The notes under the pieces were generated by a model. That model saw only the letters and a program-made list of their open reading frames with translations. It was not told the origin of the DNA and made no database searches. This document shows positions 1 to 8,745 of a stretch of DNA of 39,240 nt, piece by piece. This DNA is from Phycisphaeraceae bacterium (lineage in GTDB: Bacteria; Planctomycetota; Phycisphaerae; Phycisphaerales; Phycisphaeraceae). Every line of letters starts with the position of its first letter. Position 1 is the first letter of the stretch. The stretch lies in assembly GCA_028284155.1 (NCBI GenBank), contig JANQSF010000084.1, forward strand, positions 1-39,240, in the 5' to 3' direction. The position numbers were made by a program, and so were the translations under genes.

Positions 1-934
1 CGCATGGTTCGGATGATAACGGCGAGTCCCACCGTGCGGGCAGGCGGATCAGGCCGCTGCGGAACGCGACAAACAGGCCGGCTGCGACGAGGTCGGCGCT
101 CGTGCCGGGGTTGCGGCGTCGCCCGTCGGCTCGTAGCCAGTCATCAAGTTGGTTGAATGACTGCTGACTCTGTGACGTCGTCGGCCAACCGTTCCCCAAC
201 ACGTCGCTGGCCCGGCGTTGCGTCTCGCGGGCGACTTCGACACCGCACTTGCGTGCGATCAGCGAATCAGGCGTTCGACTCATCTGTCGCAGGTGCGCGA
301 ATACGATCGCCGCGTCGAGCGACGGATCTTCGCCTTGTTGCGCTGACGTCAGGTCGCGGACGACGTGATCGAACACGCCGGCGAAGCCACTGACATACAG
401 CGCCGCGATCGTGTCACGGTTGGCTGCGAGCCGCATCGCGTCGATCAGCGAAACCGTCGGTATGTTCGCCACATCCTGCTCGGTCGCGGAGCCGAGGCCG
501 CCCGGATTGGCCAGGCGGATCGCTTCGTACACGGCCTCGGCGTCGGCTTGTGTCGTCGCCATGAGCACAGAGTCGAGCCGGTCGTGCAGTTCGACGGGTG
601 ATATCCCGCCTTCGCATGCGGGACTTGCGGCGCACAAGGGCGACAGTAGCAGGACGATACCCAGGTTTGTGTTGTGACCCACGGCTTCGCGCGTCGCGCG
701 CACACATTCAAGAACGGTTGTTCCGACGCCAAGTTCCGCGGCGCGGTCGAGTATCGGCGCGGTCACCATCGCGCTGACGACAAAGTCCGACCATGTGGAA
801 TCGTCAAACTCGGCCCGGGGGTGAACGTTCCCCGCCTTGGGGGCCAGCACCTCGGCCATGCAGGCACGCAACGCGCATGGCCCCGGCGACATCGGCGGCG
901 TGTCGGACGATGTGTTTGCGGATTCACGCGGCAT
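1..934 (-). CDS. CitG/MdcB-like triphosphoribosyl-dephospho-CoA synthase family protein (partial, 3' end outside window)
   Basis: Reading the minus strand from the ATG at 934-932 gives 311 uninterrupted codons that run off the window edge. Residues 28-39 (EVLAPKAGNVHP), 87-100 (GHNTNLGIVLLLSP), the GGLG near 145 and the stretch 264-288 (DDWLRADGRRRNPGTSADL) are the conserved blocks of the CitG/MdcB family. Classical members make the 2'-(5''-triphosphoribosyl)-3'-dephospho-CoA prosthetic-group precursor. Homologues also occur in C1-transfer gene clusters of methylotrophs, where their reaction is less clear. The start codon overlaps the stop of the upstream ATP-grasp gene by 11 bp, which implies translational coupling. 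No citrate or malonate lyase genes are nearby, so a lyase role is not supported. Family membership is confident; the reaction is not. Confidence 0.85.
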   Translation of the reverse strand, partial: MPRESANTSSDTPPMSPGPCALRACMAEVLAPKAGNVHPRAEFDDSTWSDFVVSAMVTAPILDRAAELGVGTTVLECVRATREAVGHNTNLGIVLLLSPLCAASPACEGGISPVELHDRLDSVLMATTQADAEAVYEAIRLANPGGLGSATEQDVANIPTVSLIDAMRLAANRDTIAALYVSGFAGVFDHVVRDLTSAQQGEDPSLDAAIVFAHLRQMSRTPDSLIARKCGVEVARETQRRASDVLGNGWPTTSQSQQSFNQLDDWLRADGRRRNPGTSADLVAAGLFVAFRSGLIRLPARWDSPLSSEPC

Positions 935-1829
935 CGTTCGACAAGCCGCGCCGCACGGCCCGCTCCAGGTAGGCGATGGTCGCGTCAGCTACGTCGATGC
1001 CCGTGACGCGCGCAAGCTCCCGCCAGCCCGGCACGGCGTTGACTTCGACCACGTTCGGCTCACCGTCCGCTTTCACGAGAATGTCGACACCGGCGACGAT
1101 CGCGCCGCAAGCCTCGGCCGCGGCGACCGCCAACGACCGGCACGCGTCGTCCGCGACACACGCCTCGCCCACGCCGCCGCGCGTCACGTTGCTCCGCCAC
1201 TGGCCGGGGGCGGGTCGTCGGCGCATCGAGGCAAGCACGCGCCCGTCCAGGACGAACACACGCAGGTCGCCTTCGGGGTGATCGATAAACCGTTGCAGGT
1301 AAACGACACCGCCTTGTTCGACGACGGCCTGGAAGTGTCGTCGTGCATCGAAGCCGCTGGTCAGTCGCTCCACACCGACGCCTTCCGAACCGAATAGCGG
1401 TTTCACCACCACGTCGCCACCCAACACGCTGTACGCGCGCAACGCGGATTCGACGGTCTCGCATGCGATCGTCTCCGACACGGGCAGCCCACACTCGGCC
1501 ATCCGTTGCAGAGCCAGGTATTTGTCGATCGCGACTTCCGCCGCTTGCGCCGGGTTGAGCACGGTCACATGGCGCGACGCCAGCGCGCGCAGAACGTCCA
1601 TCCTGAAGATGATCTGTTCCAGTGAGCCGCGCGGCATCGTGCGCAGCAGCACGGCGTCGGCAGAATCGAGGTTGCATTCACCACTTCGGACAGCCGCGCT
1701 TTTTTCGCCGACATGCCCGTTCAGGTCGGTCCAACTCGCGACGTGGAACTGGTGTCCGCGCGCCTCGGCTGCGCGGCGCAGGTCGGCCACGTGCCAGCCG
1801 ACGCCGGCGCTCAGGGTGACTAGTCGCAT
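924..1829 (-). CDS. RimK-type ATP-grasp ligase
   Basis: The 301-residue protein has an ATP-grasp layout. The N-terminal domain ends near residue 100 (IDKY, K103). The nucleotide-binding lysine is K143 in VVVKPLFGSEGVGV, which includes the glycine-rich loop. The metal-binding residues are D249 (GVDIL) and E262/N264 (VVEVNAVPGW). It resembles RimK/MptN-like enzymes that add an amino acid such as glutamate to a carboxylate, by way of an acyl phosphate. It starts 19 bp after the DUF1501 stop and overlaps the CitG-like gene by 11 bp. An ATP-grasp plus CitG-like pair fits a cofactor-tailing step, for example in tetrahydromethanopterin synthesis, but that is an inference from neighbours. Confidence 0.85.
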   Translation of the reverse strand: MRLVTLSAGVGWHVADLRRAAEARGHQFHVASWTDLNGHVGEKSAAVRSGECNLDSADAVLLRTMPRGSLEQIIFRMDVLRALASRHVTVLNPAQAAEVAIDKYLALQRMAECGLPVSETIACETVESALRAYSVLGGDVVVKPLFGSEGVGVERLTSGFDARRHFQAVVEQGGVVYLQRFIDHPEGDLRVFVLDGRVLASMRRRPAPGQWRSNVTRGGVGEACVADDACRSLAVAAAEACGAIVAGVDILVKADGEPNVVEVNAVPGWRELARVTGIDVADATIAYLERAVRRGLSNDAA

Positions 1830-1848
1830 GACAGGATCAACACGTGCT

Positions 1849-3291
1849 TCATGTCAAGACCTCGCCCACGACGTGCCCATGCACGTCGGTCAGTCGTCGC
1901 ATGATGCCGTTGTGGTAGTAGGTCAGCCGTTCGTGGTCGAGACCGAGCAGGTGCAGGACCGTCGCGTGGAAGTCGTACGTCGTCACTGGCGACTCGGCCG
2001 CGAAGTAGCCGACCTCGTCCGACGCGCCGTGCGTGTGCCCGCCCTTGACGCCCGCGCCGGCCAACCAGCAGGTGTACGCGTGTTGGTGATGGTCGCGCCC
2101 CGTCGAGCCGACGCCCTGTGTGATCGGCGTTCTGCCGAATTCGGTCGACCAAACGACGAGCGTGTCGTCGAGCATGCCGCGACGCTTCAGGTCTTTGAGC
2201 AGGCCCGCGACAGGTCGATCCATGACCTGCGACTGGTACTTGTGATTCGAGATGACGTCCTCGTGGCCGTCCCAATTGATGCGTCGTCCCTTGACCTTGC
2301 CGAACGCGCCGCCGTTGAAGAGTTGGACGAATCGGACGCCACGTTCGAGCAGCCGGCGGGCGAGCAGGCAGTTTCGGCCGAACCCTTCGTTGGCCGGGTC
2401 GTCCACGCCGTACAGGTCGCGCGTGTCTTTGGATTCTTTGGACAGGTCGACGACGGCCGGCACGCTCAGTTGCATCCGCGCCGCCAGCTCGTACGCCCGG
2501 ACGCGGGCGGCGATCGAGCTGTCGCCGCGATGCGCGTCGGCGAACTGCAGGTTCATGCGCTGCAACAAGGCGAAGGACGCTTTGCGTGTACCGGGCTTGA
2601 TCGACGTGGGCGTGTTCAACGCGGCGATCGGCGCCTGGCCTTGCTTCGTGGCGAACGCCGTGCCCTGGTGCGCAGCCGGCAGGAAGCCGGCCGTCCAGTT
2701 GATCGACCCGCCGGCCGGCAGCCCGCGCGGGTCGGGCAACACGACAAACGCGGGCAACTCGTCGACGACGTTGCCCAGGCCGTAGCTCAGCCAGGAGCCC
2801 ATCGACGGGAACCCGTTCATCGTGAAGCCGCTGTTGGCCGCAAACGTCGCGGGCGTGTGGTTGTTGTTCTTCGCGACCATCGACTTGATAAAGCAGATGT
2901 CGTCGACGCAGGTCGCCAGGTTGGGCAGCAGGTCGCTGACCCATTGCCCGCTTCGACCGTGCCGCTTGAACGCGAACGGGCTTTTCATCAACCGACCCGG
3001 TCGGCCGAAGAACGGGTCGAGTTTGCCCTTGTTGGTCAGTTCCTTGCCGTGCAGTTTGGCCAACTCGGGCTTGTGATCAAAGGTATCGAGATGGCTCACG
3101 CCGCCACAGCAGAAGATCTGCACGATGCGCTTGGCTCGCGCGGGGAAGTGGGGGGCTTGCGTATTCGACGGCGCGGCGGCAACGGCGTCGCGATGCAACA
3201 GCCAACCCGATGCGACCGCGCCCAGCCCGCCCGCGCCGGCCAGCACGTCGCGCCGCGACGGCGTCGCGTTGTCTTGCAGGTCAACGGACAT
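1849..3291 (-). CDS. DUF1501 family exported protein
   Basis: This is a 480-residue DUF1501 protein with an N-terminal twin-arginine signal (SRRDVLAGAGG) followed by a hydrophobic run. Typical blocks are IVQIFCCGGVSHLDTFDHKP near the N-terminus, and WSTEFGRTP, GRDHHQHAYTCWLAGAG and ATVLHLLGLDHERLTY toward the C-terminus. The family belongs to the sulfatase/alkaline phosphatase-like fold group; its reaction is not established. The ATG at 3291 is preferred over an in-frame TTG at 3297 because GGAG lies about 8 nt upstream. It overlaps the PSD1 gene stop by 11 bp. The PSD1-DUF1501 pair is a recurrent planctomycete arrangement. Confidence 0.92.
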   Translation of the reverse strand: MSVDLQDNATPSRRDVLAGAGGLGAVASGWLLHRDAVAAAPSNTQAPHFPARAKRIVQIFCCGGVSHLDTFDHKPELAKLHGKELTNKGKLDPFFGRPGRLMKSPFAFKRHGRSGQWVSDLLPNLATCVDDICFIKSMVAKNNNHTPATFAANSGFTMNGFPSMGSWLSYGLGNVVDELPAFVVLPDPRGLPAGGSINWTAGFLPAAHQGTAFATKQGQAPIAALNTPTSIKPGTRKASFALLQRMNLQFADAHRGDSSIAARVRAYELAARMQLSVPAVVDLSKESKDTRDLYGVDDPANEGFGRNCLLARRLLERGVRFVQLFNGGAFGKVKGRRINWDGHEDVISNHKYQSQVMDRPVAGLLKDLKRRGMLDDTLVVWSTEFGRTPITQGVGSTGRDHHQHAYTCWLAGAGVKGGHTHGASDEVGYFAAESPVTTYDFHATVLHLLGLDHERLTYYHNGIMRRLTDVHGHVVGEVLT

Positions 3292-6016
3292 AGACAAACT
3301 CCGTCATGTTCAGGATCACCCAACAGAGGTGCTCGAACGACTCGCGTTCGAGAAACGCGTTGATCGTCCTGCGTTCCATATCCGTCGGTCGGCGAGCGAT
3401 CGCGTAGCGGAACGCCAGGTCGACCGCCTTGGCCTGATCGCCGTTGGCCTCGTCGGTCACGCGTTTGGCAAAGGCCTTGAACTGGCGTTGCATGAACGGG
3501 CCGTTCATCAACATAAGCGACGCACGCGGCGTGGTCGTGGAACGGCGGAGTGGCGCTTTGACGGACGGGTCGGGGCAGTCGAGCACGTCGAGCAGCGGGT
3601 CTTTGCCGGAGCTGACGTTGATGCGGTAGATCGTCCGACGGTCGAACTGAGGGCCGGGCTTGTCCTTGACGTGATAAAAGTGCGTGTTGTTGACGACGAC
3701 GTCGAACGGTCTGAAACTTGGCCCGCCCATCTGCTTGTTGAGCAGGCCTGACACGGAGAGCACGGCGTCGCGCACGGCCTCGCCTTCGAGTCGCCGCGGT
3801 TTGAACCGCCAAACGAGTGTGTTGCCGGCGTCGACCTGCATGGCGTGGTCGTTGTGATCGGACGATTGGCGGTAGGCAGCCGACGTGACGATCAGCTTGT
3901 GCAGCGCTTTGACGTCCCATCCCGATTCGACGAAGTGTGCGGCCAACCAGTCGAGCAACTGCGGGTGTGTCGGTTTAGCGCCGGACTCGCCGAAGTCGTT
4001 GGGCGTCGCGACGATGCCGCGGCCGAAGTGGTAATGCCAAACGCGGTTGACCATGACGCGGGCGGTCAGCGGGTTGTCGTGGTGCGCGATCCACCTGGCG
4101 AGCGCCAGCCGACGCTGCGCCTCGGGCGCGTCGGGCTTGAGTTTGAAGTCGGGCGTGGGCTGACCGATGACCGACATCGCGCCCGGCGACACGACCTGCC
4201 GCGGCTTGGTGACGTCGCCGCGGTCGAGCAGGCGGGTTGGCGGCGGTTGGCGACGCACACCGGTGTACGACGTGAACGGTTGCGGCGACGGAACGGCCTG
4301 CAACTGTTGAGCGAGTTTGGCGACCCGCTCGGTGAGCCGTTTGTGTTCGGCTTGTTCTTGTGGCGTCAGGGCGGCGAGCAAGTCGGCAGGGTAGACGTGC
4401 AGGAATCGGCCGGCCGACTTGTACGACGCTTGCACCTCGCCGGCCGAGAGAGGCCGGTCATACAACGAAGCACTAAGGATCTGGCCGTTCAAATGGGACC
4501 GTGCCGAGCCGGTGTGTCGCTTGCCGAGTAACACGCGCGCATCGCCGGCTTTGTACGACTGCAACTGGTGTTTTTTGTAGGTCGCCGCGTAGGGTTGACC
4601 GTTGCGATACACCGTGATCGCATTGTCCGGCCCGTAGACGATGGCCATGTGGACCGCGTCGTTTGGCTGACTGCCTTGTGTCGATTCCTGCGGGGCGGTC
4701 AGGTCGTTGGTGCGTCGGAAGAAATCGCTGCCGGCCATCCATTTGCGCGGCTGGCGTTCGCCGTACACGATCGAGTCGAACGTCACGCCGTTGCCGGACT
4801 CCAATGTGATCGCGCCGCCGCCGCCCTGATTGAGTGTGGGCAGCACGACCCACGCTTCGAGTGTTTTCTCGCGGATGTCTTTCGATAGCGGCGATGTCTG
4901 GAAGAACGCGGACGAGCCGTTCAACACGAGTCGGCCGGACTCGATCTTCGCGCCGCCCTTCAATTCGCCGTGCACTTGGCCGACGGTGTCGCGGGTCGAG
5001 CCGTTCTCAAACGACCAGTGCGCGAACGGCCTGGGGCCGAGCGGCCTGTCGGTCTCGGGTTTGTCCGGTGTTTGCTTGGCCAAAACACGTTGCGTGGCAG
5101 TCTTGTTCAACGCGGCGAGGCGGTCCTGCAACGGCTTGAGTTGCGCGTTGAGCTTGGCGATTGTCGCGGCGTGTCGCTTCGAGGCGGCCGCGTCCACGAT
5201 CTTGCGTTCGCCGTGACGCACGCCCTCGAACACGCTCTTGATCCGGAAATAGTCGACCTGCGAGATGGGCGCGAACTTGTGGTCGTGGCAGCGGGCGCAG
5301 TTGGCGGTCATGCCGAGGAACGTCTGCGACACGACGCTGACGATGTCTTCCAGCTCTTCTTCGCGCACGCGGGCTTTCATCACGGCGGACTGTTGGCCTG
5401 CGCCGACCTCGTCGTACGCGCCGCAGACGAGCAGCGCCGTCGCGACGATGCCGTCGGCCGTGACGGGCGTCAGCGCGTCGCCGGCGATCTGCTCGATGAT
5501 AAACCGGTCGTAGGGCTTGTTCTCATTGAACGCGCGGATGACGTAGTCGCGGTAGTGCCAGGCGTTGGGTCGCAGCTTGTCGCGCTCGAAGCCCTGGCTT
5601 TCGCTGAACCGTGCACAGTCGAGCCAGTGGCGTGCCCACCGTTCGCCGTAGTGCGGCGACGCGAGCAGGCGATCGACGAGTCTGTCGTAGGCACGCGGGT
5701 CTTTGTCGTTCACGAACGCGTCAACCTCGGCCGGCGTGGGCGGCAGGCCGATCAGGTCGAAGGTGAGGCGGCGAATAAGCGTGGTTTGGTCGGCCGACCC
5801 GGACGGCTTCAGGCCGCGCGACTCCAACCGACGGAGGACGAAGCGGTCGATCGGGTTGATCGGCCAGCCGGTGTCTTTGACCGCGGGCGGTTCGGGTTGG
5901 CGGACGGGTTGAAGCGACCAGAGTTGGGGCTCTTCGCCCGCCGCCCGCACGGCGGCGTTGGTCAGAACGGTCGCGCACAGAGCAGTAAGAGCGAAGAACG
6001 AGGTGCGGGCGCGCAT
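3281..6016 (-). CDS. PSD1-type cytochrome-associated protein (DUF1549, LamG-like insertion, DUF1553)
   Basis: The 911-residue secreted protein begins at the ATG at 6016, which precedes a clear Sec signal (FFALTALCATVLTNAAVRA). The longer frame to 6115 adds 33 residues of no signal character. DUF1549 occupies about residues 48-250 (NPIDRFVLRRLE, IRRLTFDLIGLPPTPAEVD, SPHYGERWARHWLD) and ends in a CxxCH motif at C240-H244 (CARCHDHKF). A concanavalin/LamG-like segment (about 345-565, beginning HWSFENGSTRDTVGQ) may bind carbohydrate. DUF1553 follows from about 640 (ARWIAHHDNPLTARVMVNRVW). Only one CxxCH is present and no N-terminal PSCyt1 domain is seen. It is the first gene of the run ending at position 1. 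Confidence 0.92.
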   Translation of the reverse strand: MRARTSFFALTALCATVLTNAAVRAAGEEPQLWSLQPVRQPEPPAVKDTGWPINPIDRFVLRRLESRGLKPSGSADQTTLIRRLTFDLIGLPPTPAEVDAFVNDKDPRAYDRLVDRLLASPHYGERWARHWLDCARFSESQGFERDKLRPNAWHYRDYVIRAFNENKPYDRFIIEQIAGDALTPVTADGIVATALLVCGAYDEVGAGQQSAVMKARVREEELEDIVSVVSQTFLGMTANCARCHDHKFAPISQVDYFRIKSVFEGVRHGERKIVDAAASKRHAATIAKLNAQLKPLQDRLAALNKTATQRVLAKQTPDKPETDRPLGPRPFAHWSFENGSTRDTVGQVHGELKGGAKIESGRLVLNGSSAFFQTSPLSKDIREKTLEAWVVLPTLNQGGGGAITLESGNGVTFDSIVYGERQPRKWMAGSDFFRRTNDLTAPQESTQGSQPNDAVHMAIVYGPDNAITVYRNGQPYAATYKKHQLQSYKAGDARVLLGKRHTGSARSHLNGQILSASLYDRPLSAGEVQASYKSAGRFLHVYPADLLAALTPQEQAEHKRLTERVAKLAQQLQAVPSPQPFTSYTGVRRQPPPTRLLDRGDVTKPRQVVSPGAMSVIGQPTPDFKLKPDAPEAQRRLALARWIAHHDNPLTARVMVNRVWHYHFGRGIVATPNDFGESGAKPTHPQLLDWLAAHFVESGWDVKALHKLIVTSAAYRQSSDHNDHAMQVDAGNTLVWRFKPRRLEGEAVRDAVLSVSGLLNKQMGGPSFRPFDVVVNNTHFYHVKDKPGPQFDRRTIYRINVSSGKDPLLDVLDCPDPSVKAPLRRSTTTPRASLMLMNGPFMQRQFKAFAKRVTDEANGDQAKAVDLAFRYAIARRPTDMERRTINAFLERESFEHLCWVILNMTEFVYVR

Positions 6017-6176
6017 CGGTCGGGTCCTGAGTCTCAAGTCGCCGGTTGATTGTAACGACCTGCCGCGTGGTCGGGAGCCTGCTGGCATTCGTAGGTGTTG
6101 GGTGGCCTTGGTCATAAGAACGGTGGTTGCCTTGTGTTATGTGGTTGTCGTGCGACGCGGAAACAGTCGTTGAACC

Positions 6177-6205
6177 TTGAAACCGGGCTTGTGGCCCGTT
6201 ATAAT
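6177..6205 (+). promoter_or_regulatory. Near-consensus sigma70-type promoter of the CBS-domain gene
   Basis: A -35 box TTGAAA (6177-6182), a 17-nt spacer and a perfect -10 TATAAT (6200-6205) lie upstream of the CBS gene. The predicted 5' UTR is about 80 nt. This is the best promoter in the window and suggests strong housekeeping-type expression. Confidence 0.75.
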
Positions 6206-6292
6206 GGTTGCAGGTATCTCATCGGCCACTCGGTCGTCGGGGCTGCGACTCACGCAGGTCTAGTCGGAAAGCACTTCGGAAAGGAACCGCAT

Positions 6293-6730
6293 ATGGCGGC
6301 AGTCAAAGACATTCTCGCGCAGAAGGGCAGCGAGGTCATCACAGTTGGCCCTTCGGCAACCGTGCTCTACGCGGCGCTGCTCATGAACGAACACAAGATT
6401 GGCGGCCTGCCCGTCATCGAAGAGGGTAAGGTCGTCGGCATGTTCACCGAGCGTGACATCCTCACGCGGATCGTCGCCGCCAAACGTGACCCGGAGAAGG
6501 TAAACGTCGCCGAGGTCATGACCAAGCTGATCGCCACCGCGCCGTTTGAGATCACGATCGATGAAGCTCGTCGCGTGATGATGGAACGCCGCGTCCGTCA
6601 CCTGCCCATCATCGACGACGAACGCCACCTGCTCGGCCTGATCTCGATCGGCGACCTGAACGCCCACATGCTCGAAGCGGAGAAGAAGGCCAACCACTTC
6701 CTGCAGGAATACATCTACGGGCGGGCGTGA
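6293..6730 (+). CDS. CBS-domain pair protein
   Basis: The protein has 145 residues made almost entirely of two CBS motifs: about 8-65 (ITVGPSATVLYAALLMNEHK, GLPVIEEGKVVGMFTERDIL) and about 75-130 (TIDEARRVMMERRVRHLPII, LLGLISIGDL). Stand-alone CBS pairs bind adenine nucleotides such as AMP, ATP or SAM and act as energy sensors or regulators of partners. The start at 6293 is set by GGAAAGGAA a few bases upstream; the frame is open further up but carries no CBS-like sequence. The gene is monocistronic, with its own strong promoter, and faces the metallophosphoesterase gene convergently across repeat A1. The partner protein cannot be told from the sequence. Confidence 0.9.
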   Translation: MAAVKDILAQKGSEVITVGPSATVLYAALLMNEHKIGGLPVIEEGKVVGMFTERDILTRIVAAKRDPEKVNVAEVMTKLIATAPFEITIDEARRVMMERRVRHLPIIDDERHLLGLISIGDLNAHMLEAEKKANHFLQEYIYGRA

Positions 6731-6862
6731 GCGACGTTCGACAATCCATGTTCAATTGACAAGTCCCGGCAATGTGCAGGGGTTTGTTCATTGGAGATGG
6801 TGTACAGCACACGCGGAAGGCAGCAGGTGGTGCGCCTCAAGTCATGGAGTGGCGGGTTCAGG

Positions 6863-6977
6863 GTGCCACACTTTGGCTTTGCAAAGTGTGCGGGATGAGT
6901 GGGCGGGCTCAAAGGACCGTGAGCGGCCGGATCATCGCAGGCCGCACGACACACTTTGCCGAGCCAAAGTGTGGCAC
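6863..6977. repeat. Inverted-repeat doublet, family A (A1)
   Basis: Two 28-nt arms (6863-6890 and 6950-6977) are inverted copies with two mismatches and flank a 59-nt interior. Each arm is itself a hairpin: CACACTTT and AAAGTGTG enclose an eight-base centre. The left centre is GGCTTTGC (6875-6882). The right centre is GCCGAGCC (6958-6965), i.e. GGCTCGGC on the other strand. It lies between two convergent genes and may also act as a bidirectional terminator. The architecture is REPIN-like. Confidence 0.85.
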
Positions 6978-7002
6978 GCATAACAAGGCCACAAGTGAGA
7001 TC

Positions 7003-8559
7003 TCATTGAATGCGGATGATGCGGTGTCCCTCGACCGTCTTGCCATTACCGAGTTTGGCGCGGATGTGGATCAGGTGTGTGCCTATCCGATTGACCTTCG
7101 GCAAGGTCAGTTTCCAAAGATGGCCTGACGCCTTCGCGCCGGACATGGGGCGGTACTTGGGGTTGGGGTTGGCCTTCTCCGCCTCGGACAGCGCCTTGTA
7201 AGCCGGGTCGACGGACACCGTTCGGGTCATCGGCGACCAGTCGGTTTGGCCGACGACGCGCAGCTCGACGTTGGTGTGCTCCGAGCCGTTGAACACGTTG
7301 GCGTACACGGTGGTCTTGGCGGCGTCGGTTTTGTTCACGACGTTGGGTGCGGTGATGTTCATCTGGTAGCTGGCCGGTTTGCCCGCCGCTTTGAAGTCGA
7401 TCGAATACTTCTGGCCGTCGAACGTGATGATGGAGTAGCCGTTGGGCGCGCCGTCGCCCATCGTCGCGTGCGGGATGCCGCGCTCGTCCGGCTTGCCCGA
7501 CCACCAACTGCCGCTGACGGTCACGTTGATGACGTGGTGGTGCGGCATCGGCCCGTTCCAGCCGTCCTTCTTCTTGATGTAGACGTGCCGGTGGTCGTGC
7601 GTGTGGCCGGAGATCGACATGGTGAACGGCCGCTTCTCGATGAGCCGGTACAGGTCCTGCCGGTCCTGCACGCCGATGATCGGGATGTGCATCATGAGCA
7701 CGACCAGTTGATCGTTGGGGATCATCGCCAGGTCGTTCTTAATGAACGCCAGTTGCTTGGGGCCGATGCCGCCGCGGTACTTGCCGCGCTTGCCCGGCTC
7801 GGGGACGTACCACTGCACGTCGTCCAACACGAGGAAGTGCACCGGGCCGTAGTCGAAGGAGTAGTACGACGGGCCGTACACGCTCTCGAATGTTTCGTCG
7901 CTCAGTTCATCGTTCGGGGCGTCGAAGTTGATGTCGTGGTTGCCGATGACGTTGTACCAGGGGATGCCGATCAGCGCGACGGTTGCGTTGAGCGACTTAA
8001 AGAGCGACAGGTTGTCGAACATGATGTCGCCAAGCGTCACGCCGAACGACGCGTCGGCACCGATCAGTTCGGACACGACGTCGTGGGCGATGTAGTCGAT
8101 CTCCTTCTGGTTGCGCGGCTGGGGGTCGCCGAACATGATCGCGCGGAACTTGTCCGGCTCGTTCTGCGGGTAGAGCGGGAAGTCGATCGACTTGGGCAGC
8201 GGGCCGGTCGGTTTGACGCCGGGGTATTTCGACTTGGGCGAGCCTTTGGGCTTGTGGATGTAGTAGAACCGGGGCAGTTTGTGATCGCTCAGCGGCGTGC
8301 GCCAGCCGCGCGGCTTGATGACGAAGATGATCGTGTCGTCCCCGACGGGCAGGCGGTATCGGCCGGCGTCGTCGGTCTTGACGATTTCCTTGCCGTTGGA
8401 AACGCGCACGCCGGGCAACGTCTTTTCGCCTGAGTCGTATTTGCGGTTGTTGTTGGCGTCGTGGAAGACGACGCCCGTCGCTTCCTCTGCCGCGAGGGCG
8501 TCGATGGTTGTGTAGTGCAGGCAGGTCAGCAGGGCCAGCGTGGTCGTCAGCGTCTTCAT
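7003..8559 (-). CDS. Secreted calcineurin-like metallophosphoesterase with N-terminal beta domain
   Basis: The 518-residue protein starts at the ATG at 8559, with GGAG upstream and a Sec signal (MKTLTTTLALLTCLHYTTIDALAA). Residues about 28-90 form an SdrD/carboxypeptidase-regulatory-like beta domain (GVVFHDANNNRKYDSGE, TDDAGRYRLPV). The phosphoesterase core follows: GDPQPR (D145), LGDIMFDN (D178), GNHD (207-209), MMHIP and the final SGHTHDHRH, which together supply the di-metal ligands. A C-terminal beta domain of about 150 residues completes the MetallophosN-Metallophos-MetallophosC layout. It probably hydrolyses phosphomonoesters or diesters in the periplasm; the substrate is unknown. It is divergent from the SGNH hydrolase gene and convergent with the CBS gene. 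Confidence 0.9.
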   Translation of the reverse strand: MKTLTTTLALLTCLHYTTIDALAAEEATGVVFHDANNNRKYDSGEKTLPGVRVSNGKEIVKTDDAGRYRLPVGDDTIIFVIKPRGWRTPLSDHKLPRFYYIHKPKGSPKSKYPGVKPTGPLPKSIDFPLYPQNEPDKFRAIMFGDPQPRNQKEIDYIAHDVVSELIGADASFGVTLGDIMFDNLSLFKSLNATVALIGIPWYNVIGNHDINFDAPNDELSDETFESVYGPSYYSFDYGPVHFLVLDDVQWYVPEPGKRGKYRGGIGPKQLAFIKNDLAMIPNDQLVVLMMHIPIIGVQDRQDLYRLIEKRPFTMSISGHTHDHRHVYIKKKDGWNGPMPHHHVINVTVSGSWWSGKPDERGIPHATMGDGAPNGYSIITFDGQKYSIDFKAAGKPASYQMNITAPNVVNKTDAAKTTVYANVFNGSEHTNVELRVVGQTDWSPMTRTVSVDPAYKALSEAEKANPNPKYRPMSGAKASGHLWKLTLPKVNRIGTHLIHIRAKLGNGKTVEGHRIIRIQ

Positions 8560-8745
8560 CGATTCGCTCCGTGGTAGTCGTTCAGCGTGCATCGCCCGGT
8601 GTGGTCGTGCATCTTACCGCAGTCGACGCATCGTCCGTTGAGCGACGGGATGATGGAGGGCGCTGGCGGTTTGGTATGCGTTACACTGTCTGCCGTTGTT
8701 TCCGCCTTTGACGATACAAGAGCAAGCCCACGTAGGAGACCTGCA

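Noticed and set aside
414..732. Short minus-strand frames in the first kilobase
   Set aside because: They lie in other frames of the CitG-like gene, whose own frame is open across the entire stretch and has family motifs.
1522..3363. Long plus-strand open frame opposite the ATP-grasp and DUF1501 genes
   Set aside because: It is antisense to two clear genes; its composition reflects high-GC codon bias and it shows no domain pattern.
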